This document shows positions 49,307 through 60,334 of a DNA stretch of 64,000 nucleotides, piece by piece. The DNA is from Epiperipatus broadwayi. Taxonomy: Eukaryota; Onychophora; Udeonychophora; Euonychophora; Peripatidae. Under the pieces are notes generated by a model that was not told the DNA's origin, did not search any database, and saw nothing but the letters and a program-made list of their open reading frames with translations. The position numbers were made by a program, and so were the translations under genes. Within the stretch, counting starts at the first letter, position 1; every line of letters starts with the position of its first letter. Location of the stretch: NCBI GenBank assembly GCA_028023455.1, contig JAQFVV010000021.1, positions 2,780,351-2,844,350 on the forward strand. Direction: 5' to 3'.

Positions 49307-52300
49307 TTTGCTAACTCATGTATTTATTTGTTCATTTTAAGTTGAAGTATAACATGTGTGTGTAGGTGAAATTATAACTATAGATATATTTTGAACATGA
49401 GTGATTAGACAGTGGTTTTTAAGAACCACTTCATCATGCATGCAAAACCCACATAGTTATTATTACAACAATGTTGAATATGGTTACTGTCCTGGAATTA
49501 TATAATCCACCTTAATCTTTAAGCTGATGAATACATAGATTTATTTGTAAACTTTTAAGACTTAGGAGTGAATTAAATATAACTGCACCATAGCATTCTA
49601 AACTTTGAGAGAAAACTATCATTAATTATTATTGTTATTATATTTTATATGTGTGTTACTGATGCAGATATATAAGTCTATGATTTTATTACACTTTGTC
49701 CATCTTCTCCACAGGTACATATGGCTAAGACCATCCCCAAATCACTAAGGTTCTTGCATCAGAGTGGACATGGAAGTCACATTTAGGGATATAGCTGTTC
49801 AATCATGCATTTATGGATTTTACTAGCCTGAGGGCCCAGTGCCATGACAATGCTTATTTGTGATTAACCTTTCACAAACAAATGGCATTTCACCGATCCA
49901 AATTATATAGAGACAAAGCCTCATGGTTTCAATGCACCACATTCCTATATGTGTTTGCATACATATTCTCTATCAGCATCACTGATCACTCATTAAGCTC
50001 TATATTTCTATATTTATCTATAGCATTTCAGCTATCATATTACTTAATCCATTCCTATTCTTACATATATCAATCTTGCATAGTTACAAATGATGAGTCT
50101 CCCATGATTATCATGATTCTAATCCCACATATATCACTTAATTATCTTAATGAATCTTATTACTAATGTAAATTACTTACATATAATTAAGTCTGTGGTT
50201 CTAATGCTTTAATTTCTAAATTATACACACTTGCATCTATTAGTCTGAATGGGTGACATTTAAATAATGCATATTGAACTATGAGTTTACCCTACATTTG
50301 CCCACAAAAGTATAGAACCTTAACCTTGAATAATTAAATATTTCATCATTAATGAAATAATATTGTATTACCTTTTATATACATATTCTCCAACATTAGG
50401 CACTATATTGTTATCCGAGTAATTGTATAATGAATGAAGTGAACCTGTTAATGTTGATATATTCAGTTTGACAATTATTAAATTTTGTATTAAATTATAT
50501 CTTTTGTTGAATGTTGCCTTTATGTATGATCCACATCACATCATTCTCCTTTCATTCATGCATTTTTGAATGTTATTAAATATTTTAATATTACTTGGTC
50601 ATGGACCACATATCTGTCTGTATTAATATTTTGTTAGTGAACCCAGGGCAATGTTTATTATTATTAAAGGTCTCTTGTCTCTCCCTGACCTTCGGGACTG
50701 GAAGGAAGTTGTGCTATTAGTAGCATCAGGGGTGTTTCTCGTGTAGTGGAGATGAATAGAGCATAGGAAAATAGGTTAAGACTTAGTAATTTTAGGATGA
50801 TTTCCCCAGCTCAGAGGTACTGAGCTTCCTGGATTCTGCTTGGACTCTACATCTTGTTAGAACATACAAACCTGACCATTACAATATAAATATATTGAAT
50901 GTGGTATTTGTATATATAATGTATATGCAAGTCAATTTACAATGGAATATAAGTTTAAATTATAAACTATATTAAATTAACATGGAAGTAACTGTAAATC
51001 CCAGTGAACTATATGTAAACTAATATGACTCTGCCAATTAATGAAAAAGCACAGAATGAACTTAACTGTACTTTAGCATAAATCAAAATTTCAGGTGTTA
51101 AAGCTAAAATATAGGAGGTCTCATTCTGCCTTTTTTTGTTTATTAAATCATATTAGTTTGATTATAGCTCATTAAGGGTTTACTGTTACTTGTGCATAAA
51201 TTTCATCTACATTTGAGCTATCACTAAAATATTTGATACTATTTTATGTATTTATATATTTTTCTTAACTCTGAAGAAGACTGCTAGTCTATCTATTGTT
51301 TGACTCATTAAGTTAAATAAAAACAAGCATTGTTACAATAATAAAGGAAGTGGGAATTGTTTATTTATTTATAATTTTATCAATGCATGTAGAAGGAAGG
51401 ATATAAGGTGAAGGGAAGAATTTAAACCTTTAAATTTTGACTTCACCACTCTATTACCAAATTAGAATTAATACTTATAAGACAAGCTTAATAATTGATT
51501 TGTTGCTTGGAAATTTATATGCCATTTAAATATTTAAGTGGTATATTGAGCATAATTATTCCAGCTAATTAATTAAATTAATACACTGTACAGGCTTACA
51601 CACACCTGCACATTTATAATGTAAATAAGATATTCGAACTCAGACTTTCACACAAATCTCAACTCTCCATACCATCTCATATTGCTGACCCACCTGATCA
51701 TACATATGTTGAAAAGATAAATAATTACATATATATATATATTTCATGCTAAACCAGCAATCATCGGTTGGTCTAGATTACTATCTTTACACAACTGATT
51801 TTTGTTTTTTGTTTTTATTTTGCTTTACTTAATTGAGACTCAATTCAGGAACATTACGCTCTTCAAACGAAACACTTGTGCTAAACTGCATAGAGCAAAA
51901 GTTAATCATGATAGCACTTTTGAATAATTTGCATTAAGATTGAACATTGCACCATTACAGTTTAAATATTTTTATCTGATGTTAGAAAAGTTTTGATAGT
52001 TTGATTCAATGACGTCATCCTATCTTTTGTCGATTCCAGCTGATGCTTCATATTGCTGCGACCACGCTGATAATTGGCAAGCACAAATTGAAGACTACAT
52101 AAAATATAGATTTCTATTTCAAGTATAAATACAAGGACTAAATTTTCACCTGTCAGATAATTGACATTTCTAGTTTAAAAGTTTATTCTACTGGTCATTA
52201 GAAGAGAAAAAGAAAAAAAACCTAGCTTTCAAATAAGCCATTATTAAAAATGAAAATCGCTCTACTTTTTTTTGACATCTTATTTCTTTAAGGAAAAAAA

Positions 52301-52392
52301 CAGCATATAAAAGATATATACATGTATAGATAAAAATTTTAACTGTTAATAAAATATAAAACCAAAAAATAAAGACTTTTATTTAACGTAGG
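49307..52392. other. Spacer without a gene
   Basis: 50632-50883 is a sharply GC-richer block with TGTTAGTGAACCCAGG at one end and CCATTACA at the other, so it has TG...CA ends like a solo LTR. No clear target duplication was found. 51640-51785 is a minus-strand piece of repeat B (CATGCTAAACCAGCAATCAT). No gene is visible. Confidence 0.4.
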
Positions 52393-52760
52393 TTCATATA
52401 TAGGGTATATGAGCACAGACTTTCAGATGATCCATCACTCTCCACTCTATCTAATAACACTGATACACTCAAGCACATATATGCTGAAAAGATAAATAAT
52501 CACCAATATACGTATTTCATGCTAAACCAGCAATCATCAGTTGGTCCAGATTATCATCTCCCACACATATATACTATAAGTGCTCAGATATATATATTAA
52601 GATAGACAATCTTCATATTTTAATGGACAGGCTCCAATCTACTACACACTCCAACTCTTCAACCGTCCATCCAATTGAAAATCTGATAATGGAATGCTCG
52701 AAGGCCACCCTGAGGCCGAGATTTTTATCACACCCATGTTGACCTAAGGTCAATCTGAAC
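52393..52760 (-). repeat. Dispersed repeat B
   Basis: Reverse-complement copy of 11049-11424 and 55330-55680 with all landmarks in order: GTATATGAGCACAGACTTTC, CTAAACCAGCAATCATCAG, AATGGACAGGCTCCAATC, GGCCACCCTGAGGCC. It ends at the TTGACCTAAGGTCAA palindrome also present at 11090. Confidence 0.85.
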
Positions 52761-53354
52761 CCCACATTGAAACAGTAAGATTCGTATTCGAATCTTAAGT
52801 TTCACCTTTTTCTGTCGTCTCTCATTGACCGGTCTATCCCGCCCAAATTTAAACTTTTGGTATCGAATTGTGTGTGTAGCAATATTAAAAATGTATAAAT
52901 ATATGTAGAATTCAGCATAAAAACGCATACATTTCGATCTCAAATTAAAGGCGATAAATAGGGATAAAATAATATAATTTACATTTCTTTTAATTATATA
53001 ATTTTGTATAATTTTAATCATTTATTTTGGATTATAAAGTTCGTATTTATTGCTTTGTTTAAATTTCATTTAATAATAATTCTAAAAAAAATCTGATGTA
53101 ATATTTAATTAAAAGTTAAAATAATCTTATGTTCCCTTTTTGTCTTTGAAATTTAAAAGCATCGGTCAGTGTTAGATAATAGATTAATTAAAGAAAAATT
53201 CCCCAAAATGTAATTAGTAAATGTAAAATGTAAACAATAGAACGGCAGCTTTCTTTATAATTAAAACCAACAAAATGCATTGATTATCCTCAGGGCAGAT
53301 TAAGTAGAACCTAAAAATACCTTAACAAAAATGTGAGAGATCAAGATAAAAAAA

Positions 53355-53700
53355 GAGGCCATCTTAGACTGGCTGGAGACAGACACAAAAACTTTAGCTC
53401 TGCTCTCGATCACTGAGAGTCTCCAAAATATAAAAATAAATTGTTCCTGCCAAGGTATGACTGAGTAAAAGCACCTAGATTATTCTCCATCAGGAGATGG
53501 CCTATTGGATGCCGAACTTTCCATTGCCCGTCATAAATTCACCATGAAGATCTGCTGCCTGAAATAAATGAGAAAGCTGCTGCTGCTGTTAAAGTAAATG
53601 AAATATTTAAATACAAGAAAGAATTGCCACTCGTGAACTATTTGCCACTAAACCAATGGACTCGGAAAACTTCTTATAAAACAGGTACCTGTCTGTGTTC
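53355..53700 (+). other. Coding-like segment, unrecognised and broken
   Basis: Base composition and codon text look protein-like in three successive frames: EAILDWLETDTKTLALLSIT (about 53359), DGLLDAELSIARHKFT (about 53495) and EDLLPEINEKAAAAVKVNEI continuing to YLPLNQWTRKTSYKTG (about 53545-53690). Stops and shifts separate them. This is the pattern of a decayed transposase or host pseudogene. I do not recognise the family. Confidence 0.3.
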
Positions 53701-54059
53701 AAACTTTAGAGTACTCTAATAACGTGCTATAGCTCTTCTTCATATTACTTATCTAAATTGTAAAATGTAAAAACTACCATTTGTATAACTAAAATTGAAT
53801 AATTAACTTAATGTGTAAATTTCTCTAATAATCTAGCTTACCTCATTCTATCTTTCTTGGGTGCGTATTTCTAAAATCTACATTTTATTTATATTTATTA
53901 TTTAATTATTGCATGCTCATAATTGTCTCAATTTTCAAAGTTTAAATCTATGATCGCTTGAAATAGTGAGTGCGTGTCAGATTTCATTAACATTACTTTC
54001 ATAAATAATTTAATTTTCATATAAACCGACACGCATTCAATGCTTCATTGATTGTAATG

Positions 54060-54078
54060 CAGGGGTCTACAACTTTGC
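54060..54078 (+). repeat. hAT-like terminal motif
   Basis: CAGGGGTCTACAACTTTGC resembles the terminal repeat of the hAT at 14056. No matching right end was found nearby, so at most this is a truncated element. Confidence 0.35.
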
Positions 54079-54242
54079 AAATGGCTGGCGTATTAGTTAT
54101 AATAATTCTCAGTTTATATATGTTTTACATTTATTAAATCTTAATGAATAGTTCCATAAAATTACATTTCTTTGAGAGTCACCAAAGTTCTTTAGTAAAT
54201 GTTGATAATGTAGGGCTGAGTTAGAAATCTATTTAAATCTTA

Positions 54243-54494
54243 TCACAATCGTTTATACATTATACATGTGTTACGTTTTAGAGACGCGATGACCCATTCC
54301 GCCATGAAATTTCTGGATTCTTCAGGGTTGAAATTAACCCCAGTCGCCCTACACAAGTGGACATAATGGGTGCTCCCGTAGGACTTGATGACATCATGCA
54401 GCCAGCCAGCAAACTGCGACATGAACCGCTTGTCCCTGGTTATGCTTATGTGAGACCTTACTTCGTCGGGCCGATGGCAGAGACCAGCCGACAT
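54243..54494 (-). CDS. Unrecognised GC-richer open frame
   Basis: 83 codons in a segment (54290-54560) that is about half G+C, unlike the surrounding A+T-rich DNA. The frame starts MSAGLCHRPDEVRSHISITR and continues with FMSQFAGWLHDVIKSYGSTH and NFNPEESRNFMAEWV. The amino-acid mixture is that of a folded protein. A stop lies just upstream of the Met in frame. A second minus-strand frame (YTLERRYGKAVYRNCNVVNE, about 54560-54495) is open into the same segment. The whole may therefore be one coding region with a frameshift, or part of a transposon, given the hAT-like motif at 54060. A plus-strand frame at 54357-54584 is also open. No family is recognised. Confidence 0.35.
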   Translation of the reverse strand: MSAGLCHRPDEVRSHISITRDKRFMSQFAGWLHDVIKSYGSTHYVHLCRATGVNFNPEESRNFMAEWVIASLKRNTCIMYKRL

Positions 54495-55126
54495 TCTTTA
54501 TCAACTCATTCACGACATTGCAGTTTCGATATACTGCCTTTCCATATCGCCTTTCTAAAGTGTACCATGTGTTCCTTTACTTAATTTTATTATTCTATAT
54601 ATCACTCCGCCTCTGTATTATCTTCATAATTCACTCTCAAATGAATGTTTGCCCTTAGTTATAAATAAATATTTTAATTAAATAAATATATGTCTGCCGC
54701 TACTCTTATAACCCTTACTTTAGACTCTTGCATTGCAAAGGTATAAATTCCTCCAGGCATGCATTAGAAATACTTACTCGAGAATTTTATGTAGCTAGAT
54801 TATGCCTTCAAATAAATGAATTCCTTTTGTAAACAAATAAATAAATGTATTCTTTAAAATATAATCATGTCGCAAATCCCGCTACTGAAGCTTTTAATCC
54901 AAAAAAATATTATTAGTAAATGATCTTATTAAAATGTGTTAATAAATAATTTTAAACTATACGTCTGCAGTTATGTTTCATTTATTCGATACCCATTCTA
55001 TATAATATTTCCTCGATTATGTAAATGTGAATGTTTAATTAATAGCAGTTTGATTATTGGCTAACTCGAAAATACAATCATGAATCTCTTGCATATCTCT
55101 GACCACCGTGCCTAAAGAAATATTTA

Positions 55127-55294
55127 CTAATGTGCATCAGATGCATTGTTTCGTGGATTGTATTGTGGAACCGATAAACTATGTTCAAACTCAGTACCAT
55201 GGGTAGCTTCGCTACCTCGATGGTGCTGCTGTTCTGTGTGGTGGTCAAATTCTGCATTATGTTTACGAGTCACGTGTTTTCTGACTGTTACAAC
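55127..55294 (-). other. His-rich open segment, unrecognised
   Basis: Part of an 87-codon frame whose N-terminal third lies in repeat B. The remainder (VRKHVTRKHNAEFDHHTEQQ and on) is His-rich and lies in unique sequence. A TTGTAACAG before it could be a weak splice acceptor. Coding status is doubtful. Confidence 0.15.
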
Positions 55295-55805
55295 ATGTAC
55301 AGGACATAATCCATTTAATACATGAGGATGGGAAGACATCTCTAACATGGGTGTGACAAGAATCTTGGCCTCAGGGTGGCCTTCAAGCATTCCATCATCA
55401 GATTTTCAATTGGATGGAATGGTTGAAGAGTTGGAGTGTGTAGTAGATTGGAGCCTGTCCATTAAAGTATGAAGATTGTCTATCTTAATATATATCTGAG
55501 CACTTATAGTATATATGTGTGGGAGATGATAATCTGGACCAACTGATGATTTCTGGTTTAGCATGAAATACTTATATTGGTGATTATTTATCTTTTCAGC
55601 ATATATGTGCTTGAGTGTATCAGTGTTATTAGATAGAGTGGAGAGTGATGGATCATCTGAAAGTCTGTGCTCATATACACTATGTATTACATATATAGAC
55701 ACAGGTATATAATAGCCTGTGTTTTGGATCATCTGAAAGTCTGTGCTCATATACACTATATATTACATATATAGACACAGGTATATAATAGCCTGTGTTT
55801 TAGTT
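55295..55805 (+). repeat. Dispersed repeat B with tandem end
   Basis: It aligns with 11049-11424 and the reverse of 52393-52760. Its last part is a 76-bp tandem duplication (GATCATCTGAAAGTCTGTGC at 55651 and 55727). It ends in CAGGTATATAATAGCCTGTG, a hairpin. The copy begins with the flipped segment described at 10971. Confidence 0.85.
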
Positions 55806-56015
55806 ATTAACGTAGGTTTAGAAACTTATGGTAAAAATAAACAAAGAATGTGAGTAAACCAAAATAATAATAATAATTTTAAGAATTAACATGGGAGAGG
55901 GGGGGTGAATTAGTGCTTCACTAAAAAAACATGAAAACGTTATTACTGCTTATGTTTATTTTAAGTTTGGTTTATTTACAACAATTGAGAATACAAATAT
56001 TTAAGACAGTGATCA

Positions 56016-56118
56016 GGCATTGGTGGTTGAGAGGTCAACGACAGCTGCTTTACAAGAAGTTGTCCTGGGTTAGCGGGTTCACTTCCCGGCTGATACTATG
56101 ACACATGAGAAAAAAAAA
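56016..56118 (+). mobile_element. tRNA-derived SINE, tRNA-Gly-like
   Basis: GGCATTGGTGGTTGAGAGG contains A box TGGTTGAGAGG (56024-56034). B box GGTTCACTTCC is at 56076-56086, followed by GGCTGATACTATGACACATG and an A run. The GACAnATGA tail before poly-A is the same as in the minus-strand tRNA-Gly SINEs at 23.6 and 23.8 kb. The anticodon arm has diverged. Confidence 0.82.
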
Positions 56119-56176
56119 GTATTTAAGACAGTGTAATAGTTAAGATTTTACTTCATAAACATTTAAAATAAATTAA

Positions 56177-56640
56177 TATATATATATATGTGCTCTGCGC
56201 ATGGATAATGAAGCTATTAATTGTCTGTGAAATTATTAAAATTTACTGCCAAGCACTTTCGAGACATTTTATAGTCCCATATTCATGGCAACTTGTATTT
56301 GATTAATAACTATAATATTAATGCAAATTTATATGCAGATGTTACATGGACTATTTTTGAGATAGGAAAAAGTTAGGGAAGCTTACTATATCGTAAGTGA
56401 CCTATCAGCAATCAACAGAAGAGAGGCCTGCTTTTTCTTATCTCAAAAATGGTCCACTTAACATCTGCATATTTTTTGCATAAAATTTGCATTAATATTA
56501 TAGTTATTAATCGAATACAAGTCGCCATGAATATGGGACTATAAACTGTCCTAAAAGCACTTGGCAGTAAATTTTAATAATTTCACAGACAATTAATAGC
56601 TTCATTATCTGTGCGCAGAGCACACACACATATATATATT
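56177..56640. repeat. Large palindrome, about 200-bp arms
   Basis: The left arm (TGTGCTCTGCGCATGGATAA, AATTTACTGCCAAGCACTTT, ATTAATAACTATAATATTAA) runs to about 56372 and pairs almost fully with the right arm from about 56430 to 56640. The spacer is about 57 bases. TATATA repeats stand at both outer ends. This is a non-autonomous fold-back element of a family not otherwise seen in this window. Confidence 0.93.
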
Positions 56641-57011
56641 ATGACAGTGTAATGAAATATCCAATTTTTATTGTGAATATTCTGGAAACTGAATTTACTC
56701 TTTTCTTTTAATAATTCTGTCATTACATACAAAACTGGATAGTTATTAACTATGCAATTTCATGCATTGGATTCGGTTACATATATGCATATCAGAAATG
56801 CCTAGTATTCAATTTTGAACTGTGGAAACATATTTTTTTAATAGGCTAGTGAATTTTTTTTACCTATCTATCTAGCTAACCATCCAATGTTAATTGGTAA
56901 ATGGATCTCTAGATTTTCTTAATTAGAAAGTAGAGCGAGTATACGAAACCAATTGTAAATCCTTATGAGTACCCAACATTTCTTCAGTGACTTTTAATGA
57001 TTGCTTTTAAG

Positions 57012-57645
57012 CCAATAAACATCACATGACCATCACCTCTTATGCTTGTGTATAACTGTTGTTAAAACAGGTAAAACTCACTATATATATTGCCACACAC
57101 AACAAGCTAGAGTAATCAATGGATGCCAGAAGGCTTGTGATGAAGGCCATAAGTGAGAAACTAGTCTGGGGATATATAGTGAGTTTTGCCTGTTTTATCA
57201 ACAGCTATACACAAGCATAAGAGGTGATGGTCATGTGATGTTTATTGACTTAAAACCAATCCTGCCTATTAGGATAGTGGTGGCTATGATTGTTAAAGAA
57301 CCAAAGACACCAAAATGTATGAATACTGAACTGGGTTCAGACCCATATGACTATATAAGCTAATGGGCTTGGATTGAAAATATTAAGGTGTTTTCAGTTT
57401 AAGACTCATAGTTTTGTAGTTAAATAGAAATAAAAGGTGGTTGCTGGAGAGTTGCATTAGATTCTAAGATCTAGGTGCAGTGCTCTCAGATCCAAGGCTC
57501 TTCACTGATGAAGGCCATAAGCCAGAATCTAGTCTGGGGATATTGGATGAGTAGGCACTAGATGGGGATTTTATGCACAAGCCTTCTGGCATCCATTGAT
57601 TACTCTAGCTTGTTGTGTGTGGCAATATATAGTGAGTTTGTCTGT
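57012..57645. repeat. Fold-back family A, nested long and short forms
   Basis: 57012-57250 is a closed palindrome: AATAAACATCACATGACCAT and TTATGCTTGTGTATA at the left return inverted at 57205-57250. From there an internal segment leads to the normal right arm at 57490-57645 (GTAGGCACTAGATGGGGATT, ATCCATTGATTACTCTAGCT, GGCAATATATAGTGAG). The left arm is shared by both, which looks like a fold-back rearrangement of one insertion. Confidence 0.85.
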
Positions 57646-58084
57646 TTTAATGATTGCTTGTTGGAGATTTCTTTATCAGTAAGATATTTTAAAGAAGATC
57701 TCTTTTAATTTTATCTCTGAAACAGATAATAACAGTGACCACAGATAGTTCTGAACATCGTGATGAAACTTGTTATATTTGATAAAGGCAATATAATTAT
57801 TATTATTCTTAGGTATGAACTAGGAAAATTTTATTTTATTTTGTTCCATTTATTTTCATTTTATTTTAGAGTCATTTATTTTAAACTTGAATAATCAATG
57901 GAAAACCAAATATAGCATACTAAAAGTTATTATTTTCAGACCAATTTATAGATTTTGCCTTGATGAGTGAAGATTAAAATGTTACGGCATTAAAACATCT
58001 GGTTTTCTTTAATTGCTCAAAATTACAGTAGATAGTTCTATAATAGGGTGAGAATAACTGCTCTTGAAAACATGAGTAAACATG

Positions 58085-58265
58085 TGAGATGTCATTGAGT
58101 GGACATATATTAAGAAGAAAGTATAATTTAATAAATGATGTTTTGAAGGAGAAATGACTTAAAGGATTGACATTGCTGGATAATGTAAAAGATAGGAAGA
58201 GTTACATGGAATTGAAAAACTAAGCAATGGAGACCCTGGAGTGGAGAAATGAATTAATTGATGTG
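58085..58265 (+). pseudogene. Decayed LINE, C-terminal tail
   Basis: The frame at about 58108 reads GHILRRKYNLINDVLKEK, then after a stop LLDNVKDRKSYMELKN and ETLEWRNELI. 'GHILRR..L..DV' followed by 'LDD...R..Y.ELK..A.....WR' is the end of the coding frame in RTE- and related LINEs. Two stops are present. Confidence 0.6.
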
Positions 58266-59089
58266 ACTGCTATCTGGATCTGTTCATGTGACAGAATGTT
58301 ATTGTCTGACTGAGTGAATTCTTTAAAAAAATTATTGAATATATTAATATTTTGAATATAAAGTGTATCTTAGTAGTGACACCATCTTGAAAGAAAGGTA
58401 AGTTAATCTATTTATTAACTTCTTGTACATTTTTATGAAGCATTTTCACTTTTGAGGTTTTGTGAGGAGAATGTGTAAAAGTATATCCGTGCAAAAAACA
58501 ATCCCAAATATTTGGCATGTAAATAAAACTATGTCAGTCTTTAAACTTTATATTCTAAGAAATGATTCAAACTCTACTTGTAATTTGTTGCATAGGAGTG
58601 GAGCATAAATGTGAAAATAACACTTTTTGTAATAGTATTTAATTGCATATCTACAAATGCAGTATGAATACTTTTATCTCTAAGCAATGGCACAATATAA
58701 GATAATAGAGTATAGAAGTGTTGGAAAATCCACTTTTAAAACATCTGATTACATCACCAGGTGCAATAAACATAGCTCAAAATTTTACTCTGAGAAACAC
58801 TTTTATATCTTTTATAAATGAGGAAAGCAAATTAGGCCACAATGCAGATTTCAGATTTGGTATTTAGTATGTGTTTAACAATATTGAAGATTGACTTGTT
58901 AAATCTTCCTTCTGATCTTTATATGATAGCTTTTCATTGGTCAGTAAGTTGTCATAGTTGGCATATTGTTATAAAAAATAGATAGAGTTATACTATAAGT
59001 ATGATATAGATAAAAGTGTAAATCATTGTCTATGTAGCACCTTACCCCTACATGGAAAAGGTCTCTGATAGTTCTTTATAGAAAGGTTT

Positions 59090-59700
59090 ACCAGTGGTGA
59101 ACATCACATGACACCCTGCTTACATAAGTGCTGTCAGCAACAAATTATTTTTTCTTCACAACACTAGGTGACATAAGTGTGATGAGGAGAAAAAAATGTA
59201 TGCTGAACATCATTTGTGTCATGTGACAACAAATAAAGAAATTGTGTTGAACAGTTTTTGTATAATCAGAGGTCATGTGATGTTTTGTTGATTTTATATC
59301 AGTGCCAGTCAAGGAATAAAGGCACCTATACTTGTTAAAAAACTAAGAATGCTATAAAATGTAGATTATGATCCAGTTTTATATGTATAAGAATACAAGC
59401 ATGTTGATTTTGATTGAGAATAGTATTATGATTTTCAGTTCGGGTTAATAGTTTGAAAGTAAGAGAAAGAAAGAAAATATGGCTACTAGAGGAAAAGTGT
59501 ATTAGATCCAAAAGGTCTAGATGCATTGTGACAAAATCTAAAGCTCCTCAGTAATAAAAGTTTTAAGCTAGAAATTAATCTGTCGATTTTGATAAACTAC
59601 TGAATTGAAATTTACTAAGCATTTACATCTAATATCTATTGATTACTAAAACTTACATTATATGACATAACAATGGTGAGAAAAAAGATTTGCCAAGAGT
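59090..59700. repeat. Family A-like element, degenerate
   Basis: The outer module AACATCACATGACA appears with its inverse GGTCATGTGATGTTT about 180 bases on. An internal part follows (GTTAAAAAACTAAGAATGC, TAGATCCAAAAGGTCTAGAT), then a worn right arm ending ATCTATTGATTACTAAAAC. It is the most diverged copy. Confidence 0.65.
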
Positions 59701-60284
59701 TGGATGACAATATCATTCATCCTTTTTTTATTCCACTACCAAAAATAAATGGATACCCATTTACTGATTGATATTGGATGTTTATATGTGTTAGCTATAG
59801 ACCAGATAAATAGAGATAAAATTTAAAGCAGATTACAATGAAATTTTTAAAAAATTTTTCTTGGCCTAGGTTTAAATACAATCTATATATGTATGGCAAC
59901 ACATTTTATTACAGCACTATGAGGCTCTTTTAAACAAATGTAATATAAAGATATTCAAAGTGAAAGTAACACACATTCAATATTACAGGACTATATTCAG
60001 TCTTCACTATAAAGTTCTAACCAATATTTATCTATAAGTTTCTATGACAGTTTTTTTTTTTTTGCTAAATCAATTTATTATATGTGCCTTTAAATCAAAT
60101 TTCTATTTCAGCAATGTAGCTGTTTGTAAGACTGTTAATCCTGTTATGTGATAATCCTGTTATTATTCTTAAACTTTAAATTGGATTAACTTGTGTTTGA
60201 TCTAGCTATTTCTTTTTATAATTCCAACTAAGCATTTCCCCCCTCAACACCTTTTTGAGTGCCATTTATTTTATTATAATCCTT

Positions 60285-60334
<50 letters not shown>

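Noticed and set aside
55406-55756. 116-codon minus-strand open frame
   Set aside because: Lies wholly in repeat B and its 76-bp tandem duplication; not preserved as a frame in the other copies.
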